DNA of 64,000 nucleotides from Loripinus fragilis (Eukaryota; Mollusca; Bivalvia; Lucinida; Lucinidae). The translations under genes and the position numbers were made by a program. Below are positions 45,187 to 55,900 of this stretch, one piece after another (the stretch's first letter is position 1; every line of letters begins with the position of its first letter). The stretch covers positions 64,131,811 to 64,195,810 of the forward strand of contig OZ026522.1 of the NCBI GenBank assembly GCA_964019695.1, read 5' to 3'. The notes beneath the pieces are model-generated. The model did no database searches, was not told the origin of the DNA, and saw only the letters and a list, made by a program, of their open reading frames with translations.

Positions 45187-45330
45187 CCTTTGCGGAGCGC
45201 AGTGGCTCAGTTGGTAGGGAGTTAGACCGGGGACCGAAATGTTGCTGGTTTGAGCTTCACCTCCCACGGAGTCATTTTGTTGTGTCCTTGAGCAAGACAA
45301 TTTATCTGTTGCTTAGTGCTTGTTCACAGC
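45187..45330 (+). mobile_element. tRNA-derived SINE
   Basis: The head GGAGCGCAGTGGCTCAGTTG (box A-like) and GCTGGTTTGAGCTTCACC (box B-like) is followed by GTGTCCTTGAGCAAGACAAT. It matches the minus-strand SINE at 6,720-6,863 in head and body. Confidence 0.7.
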
Positions 45331-45336
45331 GATTCC

Positions 45337-45400
45337 AGTGAGTCTTGAACTAGCAACCCTTAGATCCCCAGTCTAACATTCTTCCAACTGAGCTAAGATT
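45337..45400 (-). mobile_element. Second tRNA-like SINE head, opposite strand
   Basis: On the minus strand TAGCTCAGTTGGAAGAATG (box A) and TGCTAGTTCAAGACTC (box B) are spaced as in a tRNA. Two tRNA-like heads therefore face each other across the SINE body at 45,187-45,400. Confidence 0.6.
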
Positions 45401-45667
45401 GGTTAAATCAAAAATGGCAACCAGGGTCATTTGTGTGTTCATCTGTTTGCCTGTATCCCTTTAGCTATTGGTCAGATTTGATTTATTCTTGGTTTGAATG
45501 ATACTTTTCCTTGGTCCACCATTCTACGTCAAGTTAATTTCATCAACTTAATTACTGTATGGAAACTTTTCTGTGGAAAGCAGGGATCAAGCTAGGGGGC
45601 CACTAGGGCAAAAAAGTTGCCGAAATTTCGCCCTAAATGGGACCCAGGGAGAAGTGGGAGTCTCCCT

Positions 45668-45684
45668 AAAAAAAAAAAAAAAAA

Positions 45685-45719
<35 letters not shown>
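45668..45719. repeat. A21T31 run at the centre of a palindrome
   Basis: Twenty-one A followed by thirty-one T, flanked by GAGTCTCCCT and AGGGAGACTC. It is a self-complementary hairpin prone to length change and assembly error. Confidence 0.9.
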
Positions 45720-45721
<2 letters not shown>

Positions 45722-45795
45722 GGAGACTCATTTTCATTTTCATTCTGTCACCACACAAATGCAAGCTGCAGTGACATTATAAGACAATCTACTAC

Positions 45796-46281
45796 CAGGG
45801 TGGGTAGTCACGTGTTTTCTGTTAGGATACACTGTACGGAAAAATGGCGGACTTCTTTCCACACCGATGTTTTAAGCAAAAGTAAGTAGATATTTCTGCA
45901 TGTTTCTTTCATCTTTACACAGAAAGTTATACACCATTTTCCAGCCACCATTTTTCCCGATCTAACGATGCCAGGATATCCTCATAAAACTTCTTACTTT
46001 GAGTACAGACTCTGTCACAAAATTTTTAGCGGTGAAAATCGGGCCTGAATTTGGAAATAAGCTGTACGGACAACATTTGTGACAGAGTTAGTGCTCAAAG
46101 TAAGAAGCTTAAAGATGCTATCCTGGTAGTGTTTGATAGGGGAAAATATGGGCTGGAAAATGGTGTATAACTTTCTGGGTATAGATGAGAAAACATAGAG
46201 AAATCTACCTATATTCGATCAGAATGTCCGAACAGTGTATTCGAACATCCGTACAGTGTATCCAAGCAAAACCACGTGACT
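45796..46281. mobile_element. Nested foldback element, 486 bp, 5-bp TSD ACTAC
   Basis: Left CAGGGTGGGTAGTCACGTG with GGATACACTGTACGGA; the right end is their complement. The inverted similarity extends over most of the element (GTTATACACCATTTTCCAGC, AAACTTCTTACTTTGAG and their complements). Flush direct repeats ACTAC lie at 45,791-45,795 and 46,282-46,286. Confidence 0.85.
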
Positions 46282-46826
46282 ACCCACCCTGACTACCACT
46301 GCATCGTGTTTCTCCTTCCATTAAATGGCAATAGTATGTGTAATGGCTAATTTGCTTCTTAATTGACAGAAAATGTCGTAATATTGCGCTATAACTTCTC
46401 CCTATCTGACTGTCACTTCTCCCTAATTTCCCTGCAGGGAGAAGTCACTTCTCCCTAAAATTCTTGGCCAGCTTGGTCCCTGGGAAAGTCTTAATAAAAT
46501 TGCTTATCCGTCAAAAGTCAAAGCAGCAATGCTGTCCCGTGACCATACATACATTATAAACAGTCATTCTCAGGTGAGCAGCCCCATTGTTCCATTTTTC
46601 TTAGTGCCCGGGCCCTTGATGGGATGCAGTACATTATGGCAATATGTTACATGTATACGTCTGACGTAAAAACAATTTCATATTTCTCATGAGGCCATTG
46701 CATTGATCATCTACATAAGATGACTGGTTTGTCCTGATGATCAACTGTTATTGAAAATTGGTCACTCCGGTTCCATGGGTATTGGTAAACACTATGATGG
46801 CAACACACAAATTATTCCTGTCATTA

Positions 46827-46888
46827 GAACTGGACTGTAGTTTATCTGGTACCCTGAACAGGGTACCAGATAAGCTACAGTCCAGTTC
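46827..46888. repeat. 62-bp hairpin, 30-bp arms
   Basis: The arms GAACTGGACTGTAG and TTATCTGGTACCCTG are exactly complementary except for one mismatch, around a two-base centre. Nothing else is recognised in the surrounding 46,490-47,050. Confidence 0.85.
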
Positions 46889-47049
46889 CTCTAAAAGATT
46901 GATTATTGCCTCCATTACATTCATGATTGATGATGGTCAAAAGATAGGTCAGTAATCTAACCACAGTGCTTTTATGTAATAATATAGAGTAGCAACACAT
47001 AATAAATACCTCTACAGTAGATGTGCTCAAATTTTTTAACCTTACCTGC

Positions 47050-48945
47050 CTGCCATCAAGACCCAGACAATCTGAAGAAGCAGTCTGATCAGGGTCTTCC
47101 AGAGCTCTTGGAAACGCAGAATTACGCGTATTGGTACGCACGTTTTTCCCCTGGGACGCATTATTTTTGCTAGGCGGGAGTCCCGCGTACGCATGTTTTT
47201 TTAGTCGGCACGGGCTAAAAATCCAGTAGCTGCTAGATAAATACACACCGGGAGATCAAAAGCCCTTTGATATTATCGATCGCGACACGCTTTCCTGTCT
47301 TTGTTGACCAATCGTATCTCGGACTGCAGTGTAGCAATTCTAACAGGTGATTGACAGGATTACCGATGCAGGACAGTGTGATTATTACGAGAAGATTATT
47401 ACAGTAATTAAGCAAGGATTATCGGTAATTGTTTGAAGATTTACAGTTAATTAAAGGGAGAAAAACTAATAGGGTATTGTAAACAACATCGGACTACCGA
47501 CTTCCGAATTCGCTTTGCACCCTTACTTACTTTGATTAGGGATGAAAGAGAAAACCTATTTAATTGCACTCGCTTGCAAATTGAGCAACATAAACATGTG
47601 TAACACAATCACTGTTTACACCCGTATATATCGTACTAGGAGGAAGCAGCTTACCCCTAGTACAAACGTTACCATGTCCGATATACGAAAATTTATGTGG
47701 CAACCCAAAAAGTTTCTTTAAATAAATAATTATTAAGCCAAACCAAATAAACAAGACATTTCAGAATATGCAATTCTCAGTACTTTTACATAAACAGGCC
47801 AGCGCCACAGTGCAGACCTGAGGTCTATGTGCGTTGTGTCTGAGTCAGTTCTATACGGACATGGTGCGAAGAGTTACCTCAATAGAACAAAACCAACTAG
47901 TGTCTGGGGCCTTGTAGTATATATAGGCAAGGAGTCACGTACTGTCCTTCTGATGTCCAGAAGCAATTAATTCTCTAAGTCATGAAAACATGCTTTAACA
48001 AGCCTTGACCATTAGTAGTACATGTTGGTACAACCTGTACACTAATGCTTTACAGACGGACTCCCCGCTCACAAAGGACCCCTACCTCTCACTGTGTTAC
48101 ACGTGGAGAAAAAAATAATTAGTTTACGGATTTGCATTTCTTCATTCGTTCATTGCTACGGCAAACAAAAGAGTCTGAGAATTGTTGGGGAAAAAACGGT
48201 ACAGCGGTAAGCCGTATACGGTAACGTCCGACTGACAAAAGTTCCAAATGAAGCTACACTACAAGCCGTGCGATGAAATTTTTCATCGGTTCAAGTAATA
48301 AACTTTCAGCAAGTAAAATCGTTCATTCTAAATCATGGAAGCCATGTTAAATGGCTAAGTAATGTCAGTCTATTCATTGCAATCGCCGTAGACACTAGCG
48401 AGATGCGTTTTTAGAAGAAAAAACACTTCCATCTGCATAAGATTATACAAAACAGAGGACTGCTGTCTGCCTTCCTGCATGCCTGTCTGTCTGTCTTGTT
48501 AATGAATAAAACAAGTACCAACAGTTTAATTTTTTATTTTGATATTAGGCCAAACAAAAAAATGTGTGTTCAGGTTACATGAAAAAATATAGTACCAAAA
48601 TATTTTGTTTTTATCAAGTAGGAACAATCAATTAATGCTTAAAGGGTTAAAAATCAGTCGATCTAAAAATTATTCACATGTATCACTTCCGGCTTAAATG
48701 GAAAAGATATACGGTATGCACAAATTGGTGGGACTCAACTTTTTTGGAGTAGGACTCCCACTTTTTCCAGTGGGACTCCTACTTTTTGCCAGATGGTAGT
48801 CCTGAACTCCTGTTTTCAAAATCCTAGTGAGAGCTCTGGTCTTCCCTGTTTGCTATTCTGACAAGCATTTTGTGAAGTCCAGCCTTGGTAACCAACATTT
48901 TATTTGAGAACGGAGTGAACGTGTCTGAAATTTTAGAAGTTTGAC
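47050..48945 (+). repeat. Dispersed repeat interrupted by the 47.1-48.8 kb element
   Basis: The outer parts (47,071-47,099 and 48,845-48,945) match 890-1,025 in order: GAAGCAGTCTGATCA, then CCCTGTTTGCTATTCTG, CATTTTATTTGAGAACG and GAAATTTTAGAA. The middle is the inserted element. Confidence 0.75.
47100..48838. mobile_element. hAT-like element CAGAGCTCT..AGAGCTCTG, 1.74 kb, 6-bp TSD GTCTTC
   Basis: The termini CAGAGCTCT and AGAGCTCTG are a 9-bp TIR. Flush direct repeats GTCTTC lie at 47,094-47,099 and 48,839-48,844; the alternative reading is 8-bp GGTCTTCC with AGAGCTCT ends. Subterminal repeats GGGACTCCTACTTTTTGCC (right) and GGCGGGAGTCCCGCG (left) are weakly inverted. No transposase frame was seen, so it is probably non-autonomous. 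A 25-bp sequence identical to the Naiad-like 3' terminus (CTTTGCACCCTTACTTACTTTG) lies inside at 47,516-47,538. Confidence 0.8.
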
Positions 48946-49754
48946 CAGCATGCACTCATTTGCTATGGAGATTTTGCATTATTTTAAAAATGGTTCATTT
49001 CCAAGCAATGGTTAAGTACATTGTAGGGCAGTTGCCAGTTACTTGTGAAAACTTTGCCCAATTTTAGGCGGTTGTAGGCTTTACACAGTGTACAATGTAC
49101 ATTATATTGCCTAGTAAATACATGTAATATACAAAATTAAAGGTCAGTTCCATGTTAAAGAATACATACACCAACAGCCCAATAACCAGAACCCGTTTAA
49201 GCCTAGCATCCTTTTCTGCGGGACATCGTCTGATCAGGTTCCCCCTCCTGTTTGCTTTAATACAGATGTTTCTCTTAAATTTTGAATAAAAATGATAAAT
49301 GCCACCCAACAACCCCTAAAGTGGAAATGGGCTGGTCCATTCCATTCGGCTTAAATGGGTTAAATGAAACAAACTTTGTATGCTTTGTAATCTTTCTGGG
49401 AAAATATCACCAAGATGCTGTCTGCTTAATATTGGGAAGTCTGTAAACAGTTAATAGGATTTTGGATTGGATGTTGGGATAAATAGGCAGCAGGCTAGAC
49501 TAATAGATGTGATTAATGATAATGGTATTCAAATGGTCATTGCTTATCTAGTGCACTATCTTATCTCTTCTTCTTATAATATTAACCACTGACCAGCCAC
49601 AAGGAAACTATCTCTGAGAGATATGATTTTATCCTGGTTATGGATTACCAAACTTTTTGGCATAATATTTCGTTTTAATACTAGTATTCATTTTGTTGTC
49701 TCTGTTTTTAAATTGTAATAAGTAAGGGTGAAGAAGTAAAAAAAAATGATTCAG
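48946..49754. other. Non-coding, nothing recognised
   Basis: No exons, RNA genes or bounded elements were seen. Confidence 0.5.
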
Positions 49755-49980
49755 AAATGAGCTGTCCAACAAGGTTTCATTTTGACATGTGTAGACTCAG
49801 ACCAGCCTGTGCAGCCTCCTTTTAATCTTAGAAAAAGCCAAATGATGTTCAGTCAGTAGCTTAATATTCTGACTAGCAAAGGGACTTTAAGGCTCTGATC
49901 AGACTGGGCGAATGTGCAGGCTGGTCTGAGCCTTTGCTGGTCGCACATACCACATTGTTGGAAATCTAATGTCACTGCTC
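49755..49980. mobile_element. MITE, GATTTCCAACAATGTG family, copy 2
   Basis: It contains GCCTGTGCAGCCTCC, GCTCTGATCAGACTGGGCG, GCTGGTCGCACATACCACAT and the right end CATTGTTGGAAATCTAATGTC. The left end is eroded (GAGCTGTCCAACAAGG). Confidence 0.7.
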
Positions 49981-50316
49981 AAATGCCTCTGCTAGGCCCG
50001 AGCCCTGGTTTTGGGCCACCGCAGGGTAGAAACATGCATTTGATAGGGAGATACATTACTCAGCGCTTCATGATCTTGCCTTTTTCACAGCATACCCCTT
50101 TCAGTTTGGTATATGTACTGATAAAAAAGAAGTGGAGTAAAGTTTTGAAAAAGACTCACAAAACTCCACTCCACAATTTTACTACATGTCTTAACAGCAG
50201 CTATATTGCAGTTATTGCCCTTTGAAGTGTACAGTGCATGGCCAGATTTGCAGCTTATAAATAAAGGGTCTGTGGTTAAAATTTTGCACAGGTTTATTAT
50301 AATAATTTAAATATTG

Positions 50317-50541
50317 AGCCAGTGAATGAGATTTCCAACAATGTGATATGAGCGACCAGCAAAACCTCAGATCAGCCTGCGCATACGCGCAGTCTGATCA
50401 GTCTTTGCTAGTCGCTTGAGTATTCTATGATTGTTGAGCTACTGACTGAACACCATTTGGAGTTTCTAAGCTTAAAAGGAGGCTGCAGAGGCTCGTCCCT
50501 ACACATGTCAAAATGACACATTGTTGGAAATCTAATGCGCT
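50317..50541. mobile_element. MITE, GATTTCCAACAATGTG family, copy 3 (inverted)
   Basis: The best-preserved ends: GAGCCAGTGAATGAGATTTCC on the left (about 21 bases) and, as complement of the right, AGCCAGCGCATTAGATTTCC. The centre has GCCTGCGCATACGCGCAGTC. Confidence 0.8.
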
Positions 50542-50724
50542 GGCTTATTTGTACATTAAGCAAGGGCTAAGTCAAATAATGTTTATGGTTTGAAGAAAAT
50601 TTCATTTGATTTCAGCCTATCAGATTCAGTTTCTCTAGTCCTGCTGAACTTTAAGAAAAAGACCATAAACAGCAGAAATGGAAAATTAATTTGATTTCAG
50701 CCTCACAGACGTTTGTAATTTCTT

Positions 50725-50950
50725 AAACTTTTTGCCTGCTAGTGTCGTCTGCTGATATCCTTTGCAAGCATTATTGACAGAGATCAGACGGGTTAGACCC
50801 GAAAAACGTTGAGTCTAATCTGGATCCAAGCTGCTTGACACTGACCATAGGTAATCTTGAAACAACTTTTTGAAAACATTAATTTTGACAAACTCAGGAG
50901 ACGACAATAAGCAAACATGCAAAACTACCCAGCATGCAGAGTTGATCTAA
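50725..50950. repeat. CAGACGAC/GCATGC-type MITE fragment
   Basis: Left TTTTTGCCTGCTAGTGTCGTC, right ACTACCCAGCATGCAGAGTT. They are the same termini as the 4,246-4,395 element, with a central GATCAGACGGGT/TCTAATCTGGATCC dyad. Confidence 0.6.
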
Positions 50951-50971
50951 AAATCAATTTTGAAAAGACAA

Positions 50972-51155
50972 TAATCAGGCCTTTAGTTAAGAGTGCGTAA
51001 CCGAAAATTATTTTTCTTATTTCTCAACCAAAACATATTATGGGTACTAAAAAGAACCGCCACAATGAGACGGTTCTTTTGAGCACCCAAAACTTATGTT
51101 TAAACTGGTGGGTAGGAAAACAGTTACAATTTTACACTCAAAAATTTTGTTTATC
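50972..51155. mobile_element. Foldback MITE, GAGACGGTTCTTTTGAG family, copy 5
   Basis: It runs from AGGCCTTTAGTTAAGAGTGC through AAAAGAACCGCCACAATGAG to ATTTTACACTCAAAAATTTT. A nearly full-length imperfect palindrome. Confidence 0.75.
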
Positions 51156-51376
51156 TTATTAGCCTGTGCCATAATTCAGAGAGACACAGCAGCTTAATCC
51201 AATTATTTTTTGGCTTTATAAATTTTTTGAACGGAGAATTGATTCCGGGGTCTTCACAGATTCTGAACTTTCACGATAATGAAACACATAATTAAAGCTT
51301 GGCTTTGAAAAAGGGGGGCTATAGTCGGTCATTCCGTCTGTCCATCATAGTCTCATTTCAGCTCATGATAGAATTG

Positions 51377-51790
51377 CACCAAATTTTGTATGCATGGTGA
51401 TATTGACAAGATCTAGGTTGGGATTGTTACACATCATTTTCGGTAATTAGTAATAGAGTTATGACCCTTGATTGAGATCAGAATCTTCTTCAGAAATTCA
51501 TTTTCAATCAATATCTTGAGAGCAAAATCATAGAATTTTACCAAATTTTGTATGTATGCATTGATACTGACAAGATCTAGGTTGGGATTGTTACATATCA
51601 TTTTTCGCACATGTATAACAGGGTTATGGCCCTTGATTTATGTCAGAGTTTGTTTTCCACTCAATATCTTGAGAGCTTCACCAAATTTTATAAATGCATT
51701 CATATTGAAAATATCTAGGTTGGGATTTTTACTTGTCATTTTACACAAATTTGTAAATGAGTTATGGCCCTTGATGGATGTCAGAATTTT
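51377..51790 (+). repeat. ~140-160-bp tandem repeat, three units
   Basis: Units begin ACCAAATTTTGTATG near 51,378, 51,540 and 51,680. They carry GACAAGATCTAGGTTGGGATT, GTTATGGCCCTTGATT and CAATATCTTGAGAGC. Open frames here follow the repeat. It is followed by T9G14 at 51,922-51,944. Confidence 0.75.
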
Positions 51791-52423
51791 GTTTCAGATC
51801 TTGGCCTTTTTACTAAATGAAAAGAGCTGCAGCAGGCAGATTATCTGAGAATTCTAGTTATACTTGTACAGTACTATTACACGTATTTTCATGCTCCTCA
51901 TCAGACCATAATGTTGGTTTCTTTTTTTTTGGGGGGGGGGGGGGTGGTATCAGGGACATACATTTTTTTACTCTTTCTATGCAACAGCAAACTTTTGAAA
52001 AAGTTTACTTTGAAAAAAGTTAGTAGGCAACAACAAAAGCGTGAAAAATTACCTAGCATGCCAAGAGTTAAATGATGTCTTTGCACATATATGCGATAAG
52101 TACCAAAATCTCATGAACTGGTCCTTGTACTGAACAAGGTTCAGGTCCTATTTCTAGTGATGTGTCTTTGATGTCAATATTGCATGTGTAGAAAAAATTA
52201 AAACGTTGAAATTCTTCAAATTGTTATAGTTTATATTGGGTTCTTGTTTCTATTGTATTTTCTTCTTATATAATTCATCAAATTTGCTCATAATTGTGCA
52301 TTGTAACTCAATACTTACATTAACCTTGAACATTCAAGCAGATAGTTTTGGTTGTTGTTTGAAAAATTGGAACCACCCATTTAACTTTTAGAAAAGAGAA
52401 GAAAAAATCCTCTGCAAAACCCT

Positions 52424-52575
52424 GAGTTAAGAGTGCGTACCTAAAAATTTTTTTCTTATTTCTCAACCAAAACATATGTTGTGGGTACTCAAAAGAACCT
52501 GTTCTTTTGAGCACCAAAAACATATGCTAAAACTGATGGGTAAGAAAATATTAACACCTTTACGCTCAAAAATTT
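52424..52575. mobile_element. Foldback MITE, GAGACGGTTCTTTTGAG family, copy 6 (centre deleted)
   Basis: The arms are as in the other copies, but the GTCTCAATGAGAC centre is missing, leaving AAAGAACCTGTTCTTTTGAG. The right end is TTTACGCTCAAAAATTTT. Confidence 0.75.
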
Positions 52576-52686
52576 TGCTCATCTAATCCTATGTGAATGT
52601 TATACATGTACAGAAAGAGAAAACATTGAAACATGAGTTTGAAAGATCTGATCAGATGGCGTAAGAGAGGCATAAGGCTATATGAA

Positions 52687-52910
52687 CAGCGACCTGAGAT
52701 TTCCAACAATGTGATCTGTGCGATCAGCAAAGCCTCGGATCTGATCAGAGCCTTTGCTAGTTGCTTGAATATTCTATAAGTGTTAAGCTAGTTAGCTACT
52801 GACCGAACATCAATTGGAGTTTCTAAGCTTAAAAGGAGGCTACACAGGCTCATCTGAGTCTACTCTTGTCAAAATGTCACATTAATGGAAATTGCATGTC
52901 ACGGCTCATA
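52687..52910. mobile_element. MITE, GATTTCCAACAATGTG family, copy 4
   Basis: Left CGACCTGAGATTTCCAACAA, right ATGGAAATTGCATGTCACGG. The interior has AGCTTAAAAGGAGGCTAC and GATCAGAGCCTTTGCTAG. It ends shortly before the satellite array. Confidence 0.75.
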
Positions 52911-52974
52911 AAAATTATGTATGTCAAAAGTGAAGGTGCTGGTGGGTGCCATACGAGAGAACATTGTCTGATGT

Positions 52975-55900
52975 TAGTATAAGAGAAAGAATGGTAGAAT
53001 GGTCTGATGTCCTAAGAGAAAGAATGGTCTGATGTCATAAGAGAAAGAATAGTCTGATGTCATATGAGAAAGGATGGTCTGATGTCATAAGAGAAAGTAT
53101 GGTCTGATGTCATAAGAGAAAGAATGGTCTGATGTAAGAGAAAGAATGGTCTGATGTTATATGGGAAAGAATGGTCTGATGTCATAAGAGAAAGAATGGT
53201 CTGATGTCATTTGAGAAAGGATGGTCTGATGTCATAAGAGAAAGTATGGTCTGATGTCATTAGAGAAAGAATGGTCTGATGTTATAAGGGAAAGAATGGT
53301 CTGATGTCATAAGAGAAAGAATGGTCTGATGTCATATGAGAAAGGATGGTCTGATGTCATTAGAGAAAGTATGGTCTGATGTCATAAGAGAAAGAATGGT
53401 CTGATGTAAGAGAAAGAATGGTCTGATGTTATATGGGAAAGAATGGTCTGATGTCATAAGAGAAAGAATGGTCTGATGTCATTTGAGAAAGGATGGTCTG
53501 ATGTCATAAGAGAAAGTATGGTCTGATGTCATTAGAGAAAGAATGGTCTGATGTTATAAGAGAAAGAATGGTCTGATGTCATAAGAGAAAGAATGGTCTG
53601 ATGTCATATGAGAAAGGATGGTCTGATGTCATTAGAGAAAGTATGGTCTGATGTCATAAGAGAAAGAATGGTCTGATGTTATATGAGAAAGAATGGTCTG
53701 ATGTAAGAGAAAGAATGACCTGATGTTATATTAGAAAGAATGGTCTGATGTCCTAAGAGAAAGAATGGTCTGATGTCATAAGAGAAAGAATGGCCTGATG
53801 TTATAAGAGAAAGAATGGTCTGATGCCATAAGAGAAAGAATGATCTGATGTAAGAGAAAGAATGACCTGATGTTATATTAGAAAGAATGGTCTGATGTCC
53901 TAAGAGAAAGAATGGTCTGATGTCATAAGAGAAAGAATGGCCTGATGTCATTAGAGAAAGTATGGTCTGATGTCATAAGAGAAAGAATGGTCTGATGTTA
54001 TATGAGAAAGAATGGTCTGATGTCATAAGAGAAAGAATGGTCTGATGTCATAAGAGAAAGAATGGTCTATTGCCATAAGAGAAAGAATGGCCTGATGTTA
54101 TAAGAGAAAGAATGGCCTGATGCCATAAGAGAAAGAATGATCTGATGTAAGAGAAAGAATGACCTGATGTTATATTAGAAAGAATGGTCTGATGTCCTAA
54201 GAGAAAGAATGGTCTGATGTCATAAGAGAAAGAATGGCCTGATGTTATAAGAGAAAGAATGGTCTGATGCCATAAGAGAAAGAATGATCTGATGTAAGAG
54301 AAAGAATGACCTGATGTTATATTAGAAAGAATGGTCTGATGTCCTAAGAGAAAGAATGGTCTGATGTCATAAGAGAAAGAATGGCCTGATGTCATAAGAG
54401 AAAGTATGGTCTGATGTCATAAGAGAAAGAATGGTCTGATGTCATAAGAGAAAGAATGGTCTGATGTTATAAGAGAAAGAATGGTCTGATGTTAAAGAAA
54501 GAATGACCTGATGTTATAAGAGAAAGAATGATCTGATGTAAGAGAAAGAATGACCTGATGTTTTAAGAGAAAGAATGGTCTGATGTCATAAGAGAAAGAA
54601 TGGTCTGATGTCATAAGAGAAAGAATGACCTGATGTTATAAGAGAAAGAATGATCTGATGTAAGAGAAAGAATGACCTGATGTTTTAAGAGAAAGAATGG
54701 TCTGATGTCATAAGAGAAAGAATGGTCTGATGTCATAAGAGAAAGAATGACCTGATGTTATAAGAGAAAGAATGGTCTGATGCCATAAGAGAAAGAATGA
54801 TCTGATGTTATAAGAGAAAGAAAGGTCTGATGCCATAAGAGAAAGAATGATCTGATGTTATAAGAGAAAGAAAGGTCTGATGCCATAAGAGAAAGAATGA
54901 TCTGATGTAAGAGAAAGAATGACCTGATGTTATATTAGAAGGAATGGTCTGATGTCCTAAGAGATGGTCTGATGTCCTAAGAGAAAGAATGGTCTGATGT
55001 CATAAGAGAAAAAATGGCCTGATGTTATAAGAGAAAGAATGACCTGATGTTATATTAGAAAGAATGATCTGATGTCATAAGAGAAAGAATGGCCTGATGT
55101 CATAAGAGAAAGAATGGTCTGATCATAAGAGAAAGAATGGTCTGATGTAAGAGAAAGAATGGTCTGATGTCATAAGAGAAAGTATGGTCTGATGTCATAA
55201 GAGAAAGAATGGTCTGATGTCATAAGAGAAGGAATGGTCTGATGTCATAAGAGAAGGAATGACCTGATGTTATAAGAGAAAAAATGGTCTGATGCCATAA
55301 TAGAAAGAATGATCTGATGTTAAAGAAAGAATGACCTGATGTTATATGAGAAAGGATGGTCTGATGTCATAAGAGAAAGAATGTTCTGATGTCATAAGAG
55401 AAAGAATGGTGTGATGTCATAAGAGAAAATAATGGTCGGATGTCATAATAGAAAGAATGGTCTGATGTCATAAGAGAAAGAATAGTCTGATGTTATAAGA
55501 GAAAGAATGGCCTGATGTTATAAGAGAAAGAATGGTCTGATGCCATAAGAGAAAGAATGATCTGATGTAAGAGAAAGAATGACCTGATGTTATATTAGAA
55601 AGATTGGTCTGATGTCATAAGAGAAAGAATGATCTGATGTCATCAGAGAAAGAATGGTCTGATGTAAGAGAAAGAATGGTCTGATGTCCTAAGAGAAAGA
55701 ATGGTCTGATGTCATAAGAGAAAGAATGGTCTGATGTCATAAGAGAAAGAATGGTCTGATGTCATAAGAGAAAGAATGACCTGATGTTATAAGAGAAAGA
55801 ATGGTCTGATGCCATAAGAGAAAGAATGGTCTGATGCCATAAGAGAAAGAATGACCTGATGTTATATGAGAAAGGATGGTCTGATGTCATAAGAGAAAAA

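Larger units (their letters stand above)
45581..46482. mobile_element. hAT-like element CAGGGAYCAAGCT, 902 bp, TSD GGAAAG, carrying a nested MITE
   Basis: Left CAGGGATCAAGCTAGG; complement of right CAGGGACCAAGCTGGCC. Flush 6-bp direct repeats GGAAAG lie at 45,575-45,580 and 46,483-46,488. Inside are GGGAGAAGT/ACTTCTCCC motifs at both ends, an A21T31 run (45,668-45,719) and a complete second element (45,796-46,281). No transposase. Confidence 0.85.

Noticed and set aside
53679..54395. Two minus-strand open frames of 90 and 115 residues in the satellite
   Set aside because: They translate the 25-bp repeat, and the 147-bp higher-order period happens to be a multiple of three.
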